A stretch of DNA of 64,000 nucleotides from Comamonadaceae bacterium PBBC1 (GTDB lineage: Bacteria; Pseudomonadota; Gammaproteobacteria; Burkholderiales; Burkholderiaceae_C), in contig NKIP01000012.1 in the NCBI GenBank assembly GCA_002256145.1, forward strand, positions 1-64,000. Direction: 5' to 3'. The position numbers and the translations under genes were made by a program. Shown here in pieces: positions 33,945 to 42,806 of the stretch (positions within the stretch are counted from its first letter, which is position 1; each line of letters begins with the position of its first letter). The notes below the pieces were generated by a model, which saw nothing but the letters and a program-made list of their open reading frames with translations, was not told the DNA's origin and made no database searches.

Positions 33945-34925
33945 TCAGTTCAAGGTGATCTTGGCGTCGCGGATGATGCGGGCGTACACCTCGGCATCGG
34001 ACTTGACAATCTTGGTAAAGCTCTCGGTGGTTTCACCACCCGGAATCAAGCCCATGGCTTCGATCTTCTCGCGCACATCGGGCAGCTTGAGGATGCGCTG
34101 GGTCTCGGCCGAGAACTTGTCCACCACCGGCTTGGGTGTAGCCCCCGGCAAAAACAGGCCAAACCAGCCCATGGGCTCGTAAGAGTTGAGGCCCTGCTCC
34201 TTGAGCGTAGGCACATTGGGCAGCCACGACAGGCGCTCGGTGCCTGTCACACCCAGCAGCTTGAATTTGGGCAGGTGTTGTTTGGAAGAGCCCGCGTCCA
34301 TAAAGGCCGAAGACAGCTGACCGCCCACCATGGCCGTGACCAGGGGCGCACCGCCCTGGTAGGGCACATGCATCAGGTCCAAACCCGACTGCAGGTTAAG
34401 CAAAGCGCCTTGCAGGTGGGCCGAGGTGCCGGGGCCATAAGAGCCAATGCTGTGCTTGCCGGGGTTGGCCTTGACCAGGCTGGTGAACTCGGCGAGGTTG
34501 TTGATGGGCAGCGTGGGCGATGCGGCCAACACGCTGGGGCTGATGGCCACGCGGCTGATGGGCGCAAAGTCTTTGATGGGGTCATAGGGCAGCTTCATCA
34601 AACTGATTTGCTGCACCAGCGCCACGATGCCAAACAGCACGGTGTGGCCATCGGCCGGGGCCTTGGCCACCAGGTTGTTGCCGATGGTGCCGCCAGCGCC
34701 GGGTTTGTTCTCGACCACCACGGTTTGCTGCCAGCTGTCCTGCATTTTTTGCGCGACCATGCGGGCCAGCACATCGGTGGCACCGCCCGCGGGGTAGGGC
34801 ACGATGAACTTGATGGGCTGGCTCGGGTAAGCCGTCTGGGCCTGGGCCAGGGCGCTGCCTGCGCCCATCACGGCCAAACTGCTGAGCGTGGCCAGGGCCA
34901 TGCGGCGGGTGAATGTCTTTGTCAT
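33945..34925 (-). CDS. Bug-family (TctC) periplasmic solute-binding protein
   Basis: 326 residues. Signal MTKTFTRRMALATLSSLAV ending near ALAQA, then YPSQPIKFIVPYPAGGATD and VVVENKPGAGG. ATG at 34925 has an AAGGAGA site; a longer start is not needed. It is adjacent to a second Bug gene, probably a tandem duplication that has diverged. Confidence 0.88.
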   Translation of the reverse strand: MTKTFTRRMALATLSSLAVMGAGSALAQAQTAYPSQPIKFIVPYPAGGATDVLARMVAQKMQDSWQQTVVVENKPGAGGTIGNNLVAKAPADGHTVLFGIVALVQQISLMKLPYDPIKDFAPISRVAISPSVLAASPTLPINNLAEFTSLVKANPGKHSIGSYGPGTSAHLQGALLNLQSGLDLMHVPYQGGAPLVTAMVGGQLSSAFMDAGSSKQHLPKFKLLGVTGTERLSWLPNVPTLKEQGLNSYEPMGWFGLFLPGATPKPVVDKFSAETQRILKLPDVREKIEAMGLIPGGETTESFTKIVKSDAEVYARIIRDAKITLN

Positions 34926-35018
34926 GTCTTGTCTCCTTGTGTTGTTGTCGAAAGGGGTCACGCTGACAGGGCGGGTGCATTGGAGCGGCTTTCGCCGCAA
35001 ATCGAACCCACCCTTGGC

Positions 35019-36173
35019 TCAGCCGCGTGCCTCACGCACCATGTTGCGGCCAATGATGATTTGTTGTATCTGGGTCGTACCCTCATACAGACGGAACAAA
35101 CGCACATCGCGGTAGAAGCGCTCGATGCCGTACTCGGCCAAATAACCGGCTCCACCCAAAATTTGCACAGCACGGTCGGCCACACGGCCGCACATCTCGG
35201 ACGCGAACATCTTGCAGCACGAGGCCTCGGTCGACACGCTGCGGCCTTCGTCGCGCTTGCGTGCGGCGTCGATCACCATGCACTCGGCGGCATACAGCTC
35301 GGCCTTGCTGTCGGCCAGCATGGCCTGCACCAGCTGGAACTCGGCAATGGGCTGGCCAAACTGCTTGCGGTCGATGGCGTAACGCAGCGCGTCGTCCAGG
35401 ATGCGCTGGGCCACACCCACGCACACGGCGGCCAAATGGATGCGGCCCTTTTCGAGCACCTTCATCGCGGTCTTGAAGCCCTGGCCTTCTTGGCCACCGA
35501 TCAGGTTGGCGGCGGGCACGCGCACATTCTCAAAAATCACATCGCAGGTGTGTGCGCCTTTTTGGCCCATCTTCTTGTCGTTCTTGCCCAGGCTGATGCC
35601 GGGCGACTGGGCGTCGACGATGAAGGCCGACACGCCGCCCGCGCCCTTGTCGGCCGGGTTGGTGCGCGCCATGAGCGTGAAGATTTTGGAATGCGGTGCG
35701 TTGGTGATGTAGCGCTTGGTGCCGTTGACCACATAGTGGTCACCGTCCTTGATGGCCGTGGTGCGCAGCGATGCCGCGTCCGAGCCCGCATCGGGTTCGG
35801 TCAGCGCAAACGAAGACGACAACTCGCCCGTGGCCAGTTTGGGCAGGTAATAGGCTTTTTGTTCTTCAGTGCCGTCCATCAGGATGCCCTGCGAGCCAAT
35901 GCCCACCGTGGTGCCAATCACCGAGCGGAAAGCGGGCGAGGTTTTGCACAGCTCAAACAGCAGACGAGCCTCTTCTTCCATGGTCAGCTCCAGGCCGCCA
36001 TAGGACTCAGGGATGGTCAGACCAAACAGGCCCATCTCGCGCATCTCTTGCACGATGGCTTCGGGAATCTCGTCGGTCTCAGCCACTTCATTCTCGGCAG
36101 GCACCAGGCGCTCGCGCACAAAACGGCGCACGGAGTCAAGCAAGGCTTCAAAGGTTTCGGGGTCTCGGATCAT
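35019..36173 (-). CDS. Acyl-CoA dehydrogenase
   Basis: 384-residue FAD enzyme with flavin motif FALTEPDAGSDAASLRT and the C-terminal RLYEGTTQIQ holding the catalytic Glu at the usual position. QILGGAGYLAEYGIERFYRD is also typical. Short-to-medium-chain type by pattern. The second gene downstream of the thiolase-like fusion gene (18-base gap); it would introduce the 2,3-double bond in the same pathway. Confidence 0.9.
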   Translation of the reverse strand: MIRDPETFEALLDSVRRFVRERLVPAENEVAETDEIPEAIVQEMREMGLFGLTIPESYGGLELTMEEEARLLFELCKTSPAFRSVIGTTVGIGSQGILMDGTEEQKAYYLPKLATGELSSSFALTEPDAGSDAASLRTTAIKDGDHYVVNGTKRYITNAPHSKIFTLMARTNPADKGAGGVSAFIVDAQSPGISLGKNDKKMGQKGAHTCDVIFENVRVPAANLIGGQEGQGFKTAMKVLEKGRIHLAAVCVGVAQRILDDALRYAIDRKQFGQPIAEFQLVQAMLADSKAELYAAECMVIDAARKRDEGRSVSTEASCCKMFASEMCGRVADRAVQILGGAGYLAEYGIERFYRDVRLFRLYEGTTQIQQIIIGRNMVREARG

Positions 36174-36191
36174 GGTGAAGTCGTGTTGTCT

Positions 36192-37805
36192 TTACAAGGT
36201 TTCAAAAGTGCCGAGGATGGCCGTGGACTGGCTCGACAGCGTGCCGCCGTTGCCGTGGGCCAGCGCGGTTTGCGCACCCGCCACTTGGCGATCGCCGCCT
36301 TCACCGCGCAACTGGCGCACAGCTTCGATCAGGGTGAAGATGCCGTACATGCCCGGGTGCGTGCACGACAAACCGCCGCCGTTGGTGTTGACCGCCAGGC
36401 GGCCACCGGGCGCGATCGCACCGCCTTCGACAAAGGCACCGCCTTCGCCTTTTTTGCAAAAGCCCAAGTCTTCCAGAAAGAGCAAGGTGTTGATGGTGAA
36501 GGCGTCGTACAGCTGCACCACGTTCATGTCGGCGGGCGTGAGGCCTGCCATGGCAAAGGCTTCGCGCCCCGATTGGCTGGCCGATGTGACGGTGAGGTCG
36601 TGCATGGACGAGACCTGGCGGTTCCAGTTGGCCGTGGCGTTGCCCAGCACGTAGACCGGCTTCTTCGGCAGGTCGCGCGCACGGTCGGCACGCACCAGCA
36701 CAAACGCGCCGCCGCCGTCGGTGACCAGGCAGCAGTCGCGCACCGACAAGGGATCGGACACCATGCGGGCCTTGAGCACCTCGTCAATCGACAGCGGATC
36801 GCGCATGAAGGCTTCGGGGTTGCGCTGGGCCCAAGCGCGTGCGGCCACGGCCACTTCAGCAAGCTGGCGGCGGGTGGTGCCGTATTGGTGCATGTGCCGG
36901 CGCGTGGCCAGCGCGTAGGCGCTCAGCGGCTGCATCGGGGCGTAGGGGGTTTCGTAGGGCTGCGGGTCCATCACGCGGCGGGCTTGCGCGATCTCGGCGC
37001 GACCAAAAGTGGACGTGCGCTGCGTGCTGCCGTAGCACACCAGCACGGCATTGCACTGGCCCGACTGCAAAGCCATCATGGCGGGCAAAAGGTGTGCGAC
37101 AAAGCTGGAGCCACCGAGCATGGTGCCGTTGATGTAGCGGGGGTTGATGCCCAAATATTCGGTCACCGGCATGGGCCACATGGTGGACAGCACACTGGCG
37201 GTGCACAGGCCATCGATGTCGCTCATCTTGAGTCCTGCATCGGCCACGGCGGCGTGCGCGGCGCGGGCCAGCACTTCCATCTCGGTAAAACCCGTGGCTT
37301 CGCCACAGCCAAAGGTGGCCACGCCCGCAATCGCCGCGCTGCCGCGCAAGGCCTTGAGGCCGGTGGACGAGTGCACTGCTGCAGATGCGGCCGGGCCACG
37401 GGGCACGGGCTTGGCCGACGTGGCCTCTGTGCTGACCGGGTCAAACACCACCACGCCTTGGCCCTTGTCGACCACCACACGGGCCTGCACACGCTGGCCG
37501 ACCTGCACGGCGTCGACCGGGCTGATCTCAACGCGGCTCATCAAGCGCACGCCTTCGTCCAGGTCGATCAGGCAGACGTTGTAGTCGCCACCCGCGTCGG
37601 GCTTGCGGCGTACCGTGGTGACCGAATACACCGTGCCCAGGCCCGTGGGGGCCACCAGCGCCAAGTCGTTGCTGCCGCAGTGCGGGCAAACCTCACGCGG
37701 AAAGTAAATGTGCTGACTGCAATCACCGCATTGCTGAATCAGAAACCGGCCTTCGGCCAGGGCGGCTTGGTGTTGGGCTTGCACGCCTTGTGGGTTGTCG
37801 CTCAT
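36192..37805 (-). CDS. Fused DUF35 (zinc ribbon/OB-fold) and thiolase-like protein, probable retro-aldolase
   Basis: 537 residues. Residues 26-43 form a rubredoxin-like zinc site (C26, C29, C40, C43), followed by an OB-fold to about residue 130 (TGLGTVYSVTTVRR). From about 155 the thiolase fold begins. Where SCP-x thiolases carry the nucleophilic Cys (NNNCSTGSSA in the paralogue at 46013-47206), this chain reads TMLGGSSFVA, so the Cys is missing, and the C-terminal motif is NTNGGGLSCTHPGMYG. Ltp2-type thiolase-fold aldolases, which work with DUF35 partners in steroid side-chain removal, lack this Cys too. Hence a retro-aldol enzyme is inferred. AAGGAG precedes the start. Confidence 0.8.
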   Translation of the reverse strand: MSDNPQGVQAQHQAALAEGRFLIQQCGDCSQHIYFPREVCPHCGSNDLALVAPTGLGTVYSVTTVRRKPDAGGDYNVCLIDLDEGVRLMSRVEISPVDAVQVGQRVQARVVVDKGQGVVVFDPVSTEATSAKPVPRGPAASAAVHSSTGLKALRGSAAIAGVATFGCGEATGFTEMEVLARAAHAAVADAGLKMSDIDGLCTASVLSTMWPMPVTEYLGINPRYINGTMLGGSSFVAHLLPAMMALQSGQCNAVLVCYGSTQRTSTFGRAEIAQARRVMDPQPYETPYAPMQPLSAYALATRRHMHQYGTTRRQLAEVAVAARAWAQRNPEAFMRDPLSIDEVLKARMVSDPLSVRDCCLVTDGGGAFVLVRADRARDLPKKPVYVLGNATANWNRQVSSMHDLTVTSASQSGREAFAMAGLTPADMNVVQLYDAFTINTLLFLEDLGFCKKGEGGAFVEGGAIAPGGRLAVNTNGGGLSCTHPGMYGIFTLIEAVRQLRGEGGDRQVAGAQTALAHGNGGTLSSQSTAILGTFETL

Positions 37806-37814
37806 CGCAGCTCC

Positions 37815-38735
37815 TTAAATGGGGTCCCAGCTGAACACGTCGCCCGAGCGGTCCAGGTCAAAAAAGCTGGACTTGAGCGCGGGCATAGCCTGGTCGAGCA
37901 CGCTCTGCGGCGTCCACCCCTCGCTGCGGTGCACCGAGCGGATAGGGCGCGGCTGGCTCATCAAAAAGATTTCGTTGTTGCGCACGGCAAAGACCTGGCC
38001 GTTCACATGGGCCGAGTCGTCGCTGGCCAAGGCCACGGCCATGGGCGCGATCTTGGCGGGCGTCATCTGCTTGATGCGCTCGACGCGGGCCTGCTCTTCG
38101 GGCGTCTCGGTCGGGATCGAGCCGATCATGCGACTCCAGGCGAAGGGTGAGATGCAGTTGGAGCGCACGTTGAACTTTTGCATGTCGAGCGCGATCGACT
38201 TGGACAGCGCAGTCACACCCAGCTTGGCCGCCGAGTAGTTGGCCTGGCCAAAGTTGCCCACCAGCCCCGAGGTCGAGGTCATGTGGATGTAGTTGCCGCT
38301 TTCCTGCTCCTTGAAGTGCGGCGCAGCGGCGCGGCTGACGTAAAACGCGCCATACAAATGCACCTTGAGCACAGCATCCCATTCGTCCATGCTCATCTTG
38401 TGAAAGAAGCGGTCGCGCAAGATGCCTGCGTTGTTGACCACCACGTCGATGCGGCCAAAGCTGTCGATGGCGGTCTGGATGATGCGGGCCGCGCCTGCAG
38501 CGTCTGACACGCTGTCGGTGTTGGCCGCAGCTTGACCGCCCATGGCTTTGATTTCGTCCACGACTTTTTGTGCGGGGCCTGCGTCCTGGCCTTCGCCCGA
38601 GACGGACGCGCCAATGTCGTTGACCACCACCTTGGCACCTTCGCGCGCCATGGCCAGCGCGATGTCGCGGCCAATGCCGCCACCTGCGCCGGTGACCACG
38701 ACGACTTTGTCTTCTACCAATCGGGCTTTGCTCAT
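37815..38735 (-). CDS. SDR-family dehydrogenase, multifunctional-enzyme-type-2-like
   Basis: 306 residues. Cofactor motif VTGAGGGIGRDIALAMA, NNAGILRDRFFHKMS, catalytic Ser in TSTSGLVGNFG and Y-S-A-A-K. The GILRDR segment and the 50-residue C-terminal extension recall the dehydrogenase part of peroxisomal multifunctional enzyme type 2, which acts on (3R)-hydroxyacyl-CoA. First gene of the four-gene unit; GGAG precedes ATG, and 9 bases separate it from the thiolase-like fusion gene. Confidence 0.87.
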   Translation of the reverse strand: MSKARLVEDKVVVVTGAGGGIGRDIALAMAREGAKVVVNDIGASVSGEGQDAGPAQKVVDEIKAMGGQAAANTDSVSDAAGAARIIQTAIDSFGRIDVVVNNAGILRDRFFHKMSMDEWDAVLKVHLYGAFYVSRAAAPHFKEQESGNYIHMTSTSGLVGNFGQANYSAAKLGVTALSKSIALDMQKFNVRSNCISPFAWSRMIGSIPTETPEEQARVERIKQMTPAKIAPMAVALASDDSAHVNGQVFAVRNNEIFLMSQPRPIRSVHRSEGWTPQSVLDQAMPALKSSFFDLDRSGDVFSWDPI

Positions 38736-38910
38736 TTTTTTCTCCTGGGAAAAATGGGGCGAACGTCTGGCGGGCCAGCCTCACCCCACTGGGGGGTTGA
38801 TGTATCTTGCGGCGTTCAGTGATTCTGAACAATCTTCGAATGCTGAAGCGGGTCTTTCGGATTGCCGAACTCAGGGATTGCCCTTGGTTTGAGTCTGCAA
38901 AGCTTTGTTT

Positions 38911-39200
38911 TGTAGGTCGGCGGCTTCAGCCCCGACAGAACTTTGCGCCCGTGCCCACAACGTCGGAGCTAAAGCTGCCGACCTACGGAACTGCATTTGT
39001 AGGTCGGCGGCTTCAGCCCCGACATGACTTTGCGCCCGAGCCCACAACGTCGGAGCTAAAGCTGCCGACCTGCGGGACTGCATTTGTAGGTCGGCGGCTT
39101 CAGCCCCGACAGGACTTTGTGCCCGAGCCCACAACGTCGGAGCTAAAGCTGCCGACCTGCGGGACTGCATTTGTAGGTCGGCGGCTTCAGCCCCGACATG
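38911..39200. repeat. Family A tandem array, 87-bp period
   Basis: TGTAGGTCGGCGGCTTCAGC begins at 38911, 38998, 39085 and 39172, each followed by the inverted arm CGTCGGAGCTAAAGCTGCC. It lies between two operons in a 480-base gap; no gene is seen in the rest. Confidence 0.88.
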
Positions 39201-39218
39201 TGCCCATGCCAAGCCCAT

Positions 39219-40031
39219 TCAGTCACTCCGAGCGGGCCACGCAAACAAGGGCGCTTGTTTGTTGAGAAACCGCCCCACGGCTTCGCGGTGCTCGGCGGTG
39301 CCTGCGGCCAAAGCTTGCGCCTGTGCCTCGGCCGTCAACATGTCTTGCAGACCCCCACCCAAAGCGCTGCCCAAGCTGCGCTTGATGAGCGACACCGCTG
39401 TGGGCGACGCGCCCACAAAGCTGCGGGCCATGGCCTGTGCGCGGGCCAGCAATTGCTCAGGCTCATGCAATTCCATCACGATGCCCAGCCGCAAGGCCTC
39501 TTGCGCGTTGATGTCGCGGGCCGAGAGCATGATTTCCTTGGCACGCTGCACGCCCACCACCCGGGGCAAGGTGTAGAGCGCACCCACATCGGGCACCAAA
39601 CCAACCTTGAGGAAGGACATGTTGAACCAAGCACGAGGCGTGGCCAGCACGAAGTCGGCCGACAGCGCCAGACTGAAACCCGCCCCGGCGGCTGCGCCAT
39701 CGACGGCGGCAATCACCGGACGGTCGAGCGTGAGCAAAATTTGCACCCATTCGTGCAAGGTCTGCATGCGGCTGAGCCAAGCGCCGTTTTCATGCTGGAC
39801 CTCGGCCATGTTTTTCAGATCACCGCCCGCACAAAAGTGCCCACCTGCGCCCGTCAGCACCACGGCCCGAATGTCTTTGTTTTGCTGAATGTGACGCAGC
39901 GCCACAACCAGACCATCGCGCATGGCCATCTCGAGTGCATTGCGCTTGGCTGGACTGTTGAAGGTGAGGGTGGCCACTTGGTCACTCACCTCAAATTGAA
40001 GTGCTGTTGATGCAAGGGTGTTGTTGGTCAT
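39219..40031 (-). CDS. Enoyl-CoA hydratase/isomerase
   Basis: 270-residue crotonase-fold protein. Oxyanion residues in GGHFCAGGDLKNM and AAVDGAAAGAGFSLALSADF. Of the two crotonase Glu residues, the segment after GAG reads FNMSFLKVGLVPDVG, so one position is not Glu, as in several isomerases. Start overlaps the preceding SDR stop (ATGA). Confidence 0.87.
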   Translation of the reverse strand: MTNNTLASTALQFEVSDQVATLTFNSPAKRNALEMAMRDGLVVALRHIQQNKDIRAVVLTGAGGHFCAGGDLKNMAEVQHENGAWLSRMQTLHEWVQILLTLDRPVIAAVDGAAAGAGFSLALSADFVLATPRAWFNMSFLKVGLVPDVGALYTLPRVVGVQRAKEIMLSARDINAQEALRLGIVMELHEPEQLLARAQAMARSFVGASPTAVSLIKRSLGSALGGGLQDMLTAEAQAQALAAGTAEHREAVGRFLNKQAPLFAWPARSD

Positions 40032-40819
40032 GTCAAGGCTCCTGAGTAATCGCGGCCACCGGCCAGGGAACTGCCACCGTCCACCACCATGATGGCACCG
40101 GTGACAAATGCGGCGTGCTGCGACGCCAAAAACAGCGCCATGTCGGCGATTTCTTCCACCCGACCCATGCGCTGCAGGGGCACGGACTGCGTCATGCGCT
40201 GCAGCGCTTCGGGCGTGGGTGCCAAGCGGCGAATGCCTTCGGTGTCACCGATCGGGCCGGGCACGATGGAATTCACGCGCACGCCTTCGGGCCCCCACTC
40301 CATGGCCAGCACGCGGGTGAGCATGTCCACGCCCGCCTTGGCGGCGCACACATGGGCTTGCAGCTTGGTGGGGTTGAAGGCTTGTGGTGCTGAGATATTG
40401 ATGACGCTGGCCCCAGGGCGGCGCAGGTGTTCAAAACCCGCACGCAGCACATGGAAGGTGCCGTTCAGGTCAATGTCGACGACCGTTTTGAAGCCATTGG
40501 CCGACATGCCCAAAGCGGGTGCCAGAAAGTTGCCCGCCGCACCCGAGACCAACACGTCAAACGGGCCAATGGCGTCACGCGCTTGCTGCAGCGCAGCGGC
40601 AATGCCTGCGGCGTCGCGCACGTCGGCGCTGTAGCCTTCAATCTGCGTGCCGTGTTGGCGCAGCTGCTCAACGGCTTGGGCCACGCGCTCGGCGTTGCGG
40701 CTGGCAATCGCCACATTCGCCCCGGCCTGCGCAAACGCGGTGGCAATGCCCAGGTTGATGCCGCTGCTGCCACCGGCCACAAACACCGACTGGCCTTTGA
40801 AACTCAAGGGGATGCGCAT
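40028..40819 (-). CDS. SDR-family oxidoreductase, dienoyl-CoA-reductase-like
   Basis: 263 residues. Cofactor motif VAGGSSGINLGIATAFAQAG, VSGAAGNFLAPALGMS, and a C-terminal GAIMVVDGGSSL. The catalytic region reads NISAPQAFNPTKLQAHVCAAKAG, with the Y of YxxxK replaced (H-V-C-A-A-K), the pattern of 2,4-dienoyl-CoA reductases. CAGGAGC precedes ATG at 40819. Coupled to the crotonase gene, which fits unsaturated acyl-CoA processing. Confidence 0.82.
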   Translation of the reverse strand: MRIPLSFKGQSVFVAGGSSGINLGIATAFAQAGANVAIASRNAERVAQAVEQLRQHGTQIEGYSADVRDAAGIAAALQQARDAIGPFDVLVSGAAGNFLAPALGMSANGFKTVVDIDLNGTFHVLRAGFEHLRRPGASVINISAPQAFNPTKLQAHVCAAKAGVDMLTRVLAMEWGPEGVRVNSIVPGPIGDTEGIRRLAPTPEALQRMTQSVPLQRMGRVEEIADMALFLASQHAAFVTGAIMVVDGGSSLAGGRDYSGALT

Positions 40820-40898
40820 GGGGGCTCCTGCTGAGAAAAGTACGATTTGCAAATGGATGCTTTGGCGTGGGCTCCTGCAGGTAAGCCGTCTGGCCCTC

Positions 40899-41036
40899 GC
40901 AGGTCGGTGGCTTTAGCCCCGACATGCAGCCTGAGCCGAAGCCCGCCATGTCGGACCTGAAGGTACCGACCTACAACTGCAAGCGATGGCTTGCGGGCCA
41001 CGGGCACCCCATCGCCAGCAGGGCTGGCTCCTACAC
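40899..41036. repeat. Family A pair plus a family B hairpin
   Basis: 40899-40975 is an inverted pair of the GTAGGTCGG... element; 41010-41036 has ATCGCCAGCAGGGCTGG followed by CTCCTACA. It fills the gap between the SDR and ligase genes. Confidence 0.75.
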
Positions 41037-41057
41037 AACAAGCGGGGTGCGGGTGGG

Positions 41058-42761
41058 TCATGGGCTGGCCTGCGAGGGGGATACGGCCAGGCGCGCGCGT
41101 TCTTGCTCTTGCAACTGACGCCAGAGGATCTTGCCGGTACCCGATTTGGGCAGGGTGTCCACAAAGCGCACAATGCGGGGGGTTTTGTAGGCGGCCATGT
41201 GCTCGCGGCTCCAGTCGATGAGGTCTTGCTCGGTGACTTGGTCTTTGAAGGCGGGCTTGAGCACCAAGAGCGCCATCACGTTTTCGCCGCGCTTGTCGTC
41301 GGGCACGGCGATCACGCAGGCCTCGTGCACCGCCGGGTGTTCGTACAGGGTGTTTTCCACCTCGGCAGGCCAGACCTTGAAGCCCGAGACGTTGACCATG
41401 CGCTTGAGGCGGTCGCGCATGAAGAAGTAACCCTCTTCGTCCACGCTGGCCAGGTCGCCCGTGCGGAAAAACGTTTGGCCATCCAGCTCAAAAAATGAAG
41501 ACTGGTTGGCCTGCTCGTTTTGCCAGTAGCCGCGCATGAGTTGCGCGCCACGCGTGACCAGTTCACCCACTTCGCCCACGGGCAACTCGCGCAAAGTTTC
41601 AGGGTCCACAATGCGCGCGTCCACGCCGGGTGTGATGACGCCCAAACACTGGCGCTTGCCGCGTGCCGGTGGGTTGCCCAGCAAAAATGACGCGGTCTCG
41701 GTCATGCCGTAGGCCTCGTTGTAGGCGATGCCAAAACGCGTTTGCAGCAAGTTCGCCACCGTCTCCGGCATGGCCGCGCCGCCGCCCGCCAAAGCCGACA
41801 AGCTGCTCAAGTCGCGCTGCGCGGCGGCCGGGTTGGCAAAGAAGTCGATCAGCATGGCCGGTGGGGCCGACCAGGTCGTGACGCGGTGCTTCTCGATCAA
41901 GCGCGCCGCTGACGCCGCATGCCAGCGCGGCAGCATGACCACGGTGGCCCCCAGCGTGATCGGCACGTTCAGGCCGCCCTGCATGCCCAGCATGTGAAAG
42001 AGCGGCGCAACGGCCAAAAACACCGAGTCCATGTGCATGCTGCGCCAGACCTGCGCAGCCATGTTGGACGCCAGCACCGTGGCGTGCGTGTGCATGCAGC
42101 CCTTGGGGTGACCGGTGGTGCCCGAGGTGTAGGGCAGCACACACAGGTCGTCGCTGTGTGGGTGCTCTGCGGGCGCGGGCAAGGCCTGTGCGATGGCGTC
42201 TTCGAGCCCATGCAGGCCCGGGGCCTCGGGCCACTGGCGCGGGGCCAACACAACTTCAGGCACTTCGTCACTGACGGGCTGCGCAGGCAAGCCTTCTGAA
42301 TAGGCATGCACCAACACGGCTTGCAAGGCATCCGGGTTGCCAGCTTGCAGCAACGGCATGACCTGCGGCAACAACTCTTGCGCCACCATGGCCACGCGTG
42401 CGCCGCTGTCTTGCAGGTAGTAGCGGATTTCGCTCTGCGTGCACATGGCGTTGACCGGCACCACCACCGCCCCGGCGCGCATGATGCCGTAGTAGGCCGC
42501 CACGTATTGCGGGCAGTTCTGGCTCATCAGCAAAACCCGATCGCCGCGCTGCACACCCACGCGCTGGGTCAGGTAACCGGCCAGCGCCTCGACCCGCGCG
42601 AGCAACGCCGCATAGCTCAGCGTGCTGCCGCAAAAGATCACGGCGGGCTTGTTTGGATAGCGCTCGGCTGCGACCTGAACGTAATGCGTGAGCGGCACCT
42701 GCGGCAGGCTCAGCGTGCGCGGAACGCCTTTGGGCCAATAAGGCAGCGACGATGTGGACAT
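41058..42761 (-). CDS. AMP-forming long-chain-type acyl-CoA synthetase
   Basis: 567 residues. PYTSGTTGHPKGCMHTHA, AYGMTETASFLL, FFRTGDLASVDEEGYFF and the C-terminal PKSGTGKILWRQL carry the adenylation motifs with the catalytic Lys. ATG at 42761 is chosen over GTG 42797. It ends the operon of the acyl-CoA dehydrogenase and SDR just upstream and activates the fatty acid they oxidise. Confidence 0.88.
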   Translation of the reverse strand: MSTSSLPYWPKGVPRTLSLPQVPLTHYVQVAAERYPNKPAVIFCGSTLSYAALLARVEALAGYLTQRVGVQRGDRVLLMSQNCPQYVAAYYGIMRAGAVVVPVNAMCTQSEIRYYLQDSGARVAMVAQELLPQVMPLLQAGNPDALQAVLVHAYSEGLPAQPVSDEVPEVVLAPRQWPEAPGLHGLEDAIAQALPAPAEHPHSDDLCVLPYTSGTTGHPKGCMHTHATVLASNMAAQVWRSMHMDSVFLAVAPLFHMLGMQGGLNVPITLGATVVMLPRWHAASAARLIEKHRVTTWSAPPAMLIDFFANPAAAQRDLSSLSALAGGGAAMPETVANLLQTRFGIAYNEAYGMTETASFLLGNPPARGKRQCLGVITPGVDARIVDPETLRELPVGEVGELVTRGAQLMRGYWQNEQANQSSFFELDGQTFFRTGDLASVDEEGYFFMRDRLKRMVNVSGFKVWPAEVENTLYEHPAVHEACVIAVPDDKRGENVMALLVLKPAFKDQVTEQDLIDWSREHMAAYKTPRIVRFVDTLPKSGTGKILWRQLQEQERARLAVSPSQASP

Positions 42762-42806
42762 GAGCGGCTCTTTAGGCAGGTGCGGTGTGGGGGTCACAAA
42801 CGGTGA

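Noticed and set aside
33942-38150. Very long plus-strand open frame (1402 codons)
   Set aside because: It is antisense to five well-supported minus-strand genes, has no recognisable domain and a His/Gly/Gln/Arg-rich composition typical of the reverse frame of GC-rich genes.
38807-39265. 152-codon plus-strand open frame with repeats of SELKLPT
   Set aside because: The apparent protein repeat is the translation of the family A tandem array; the same array is open on the other strand as well.
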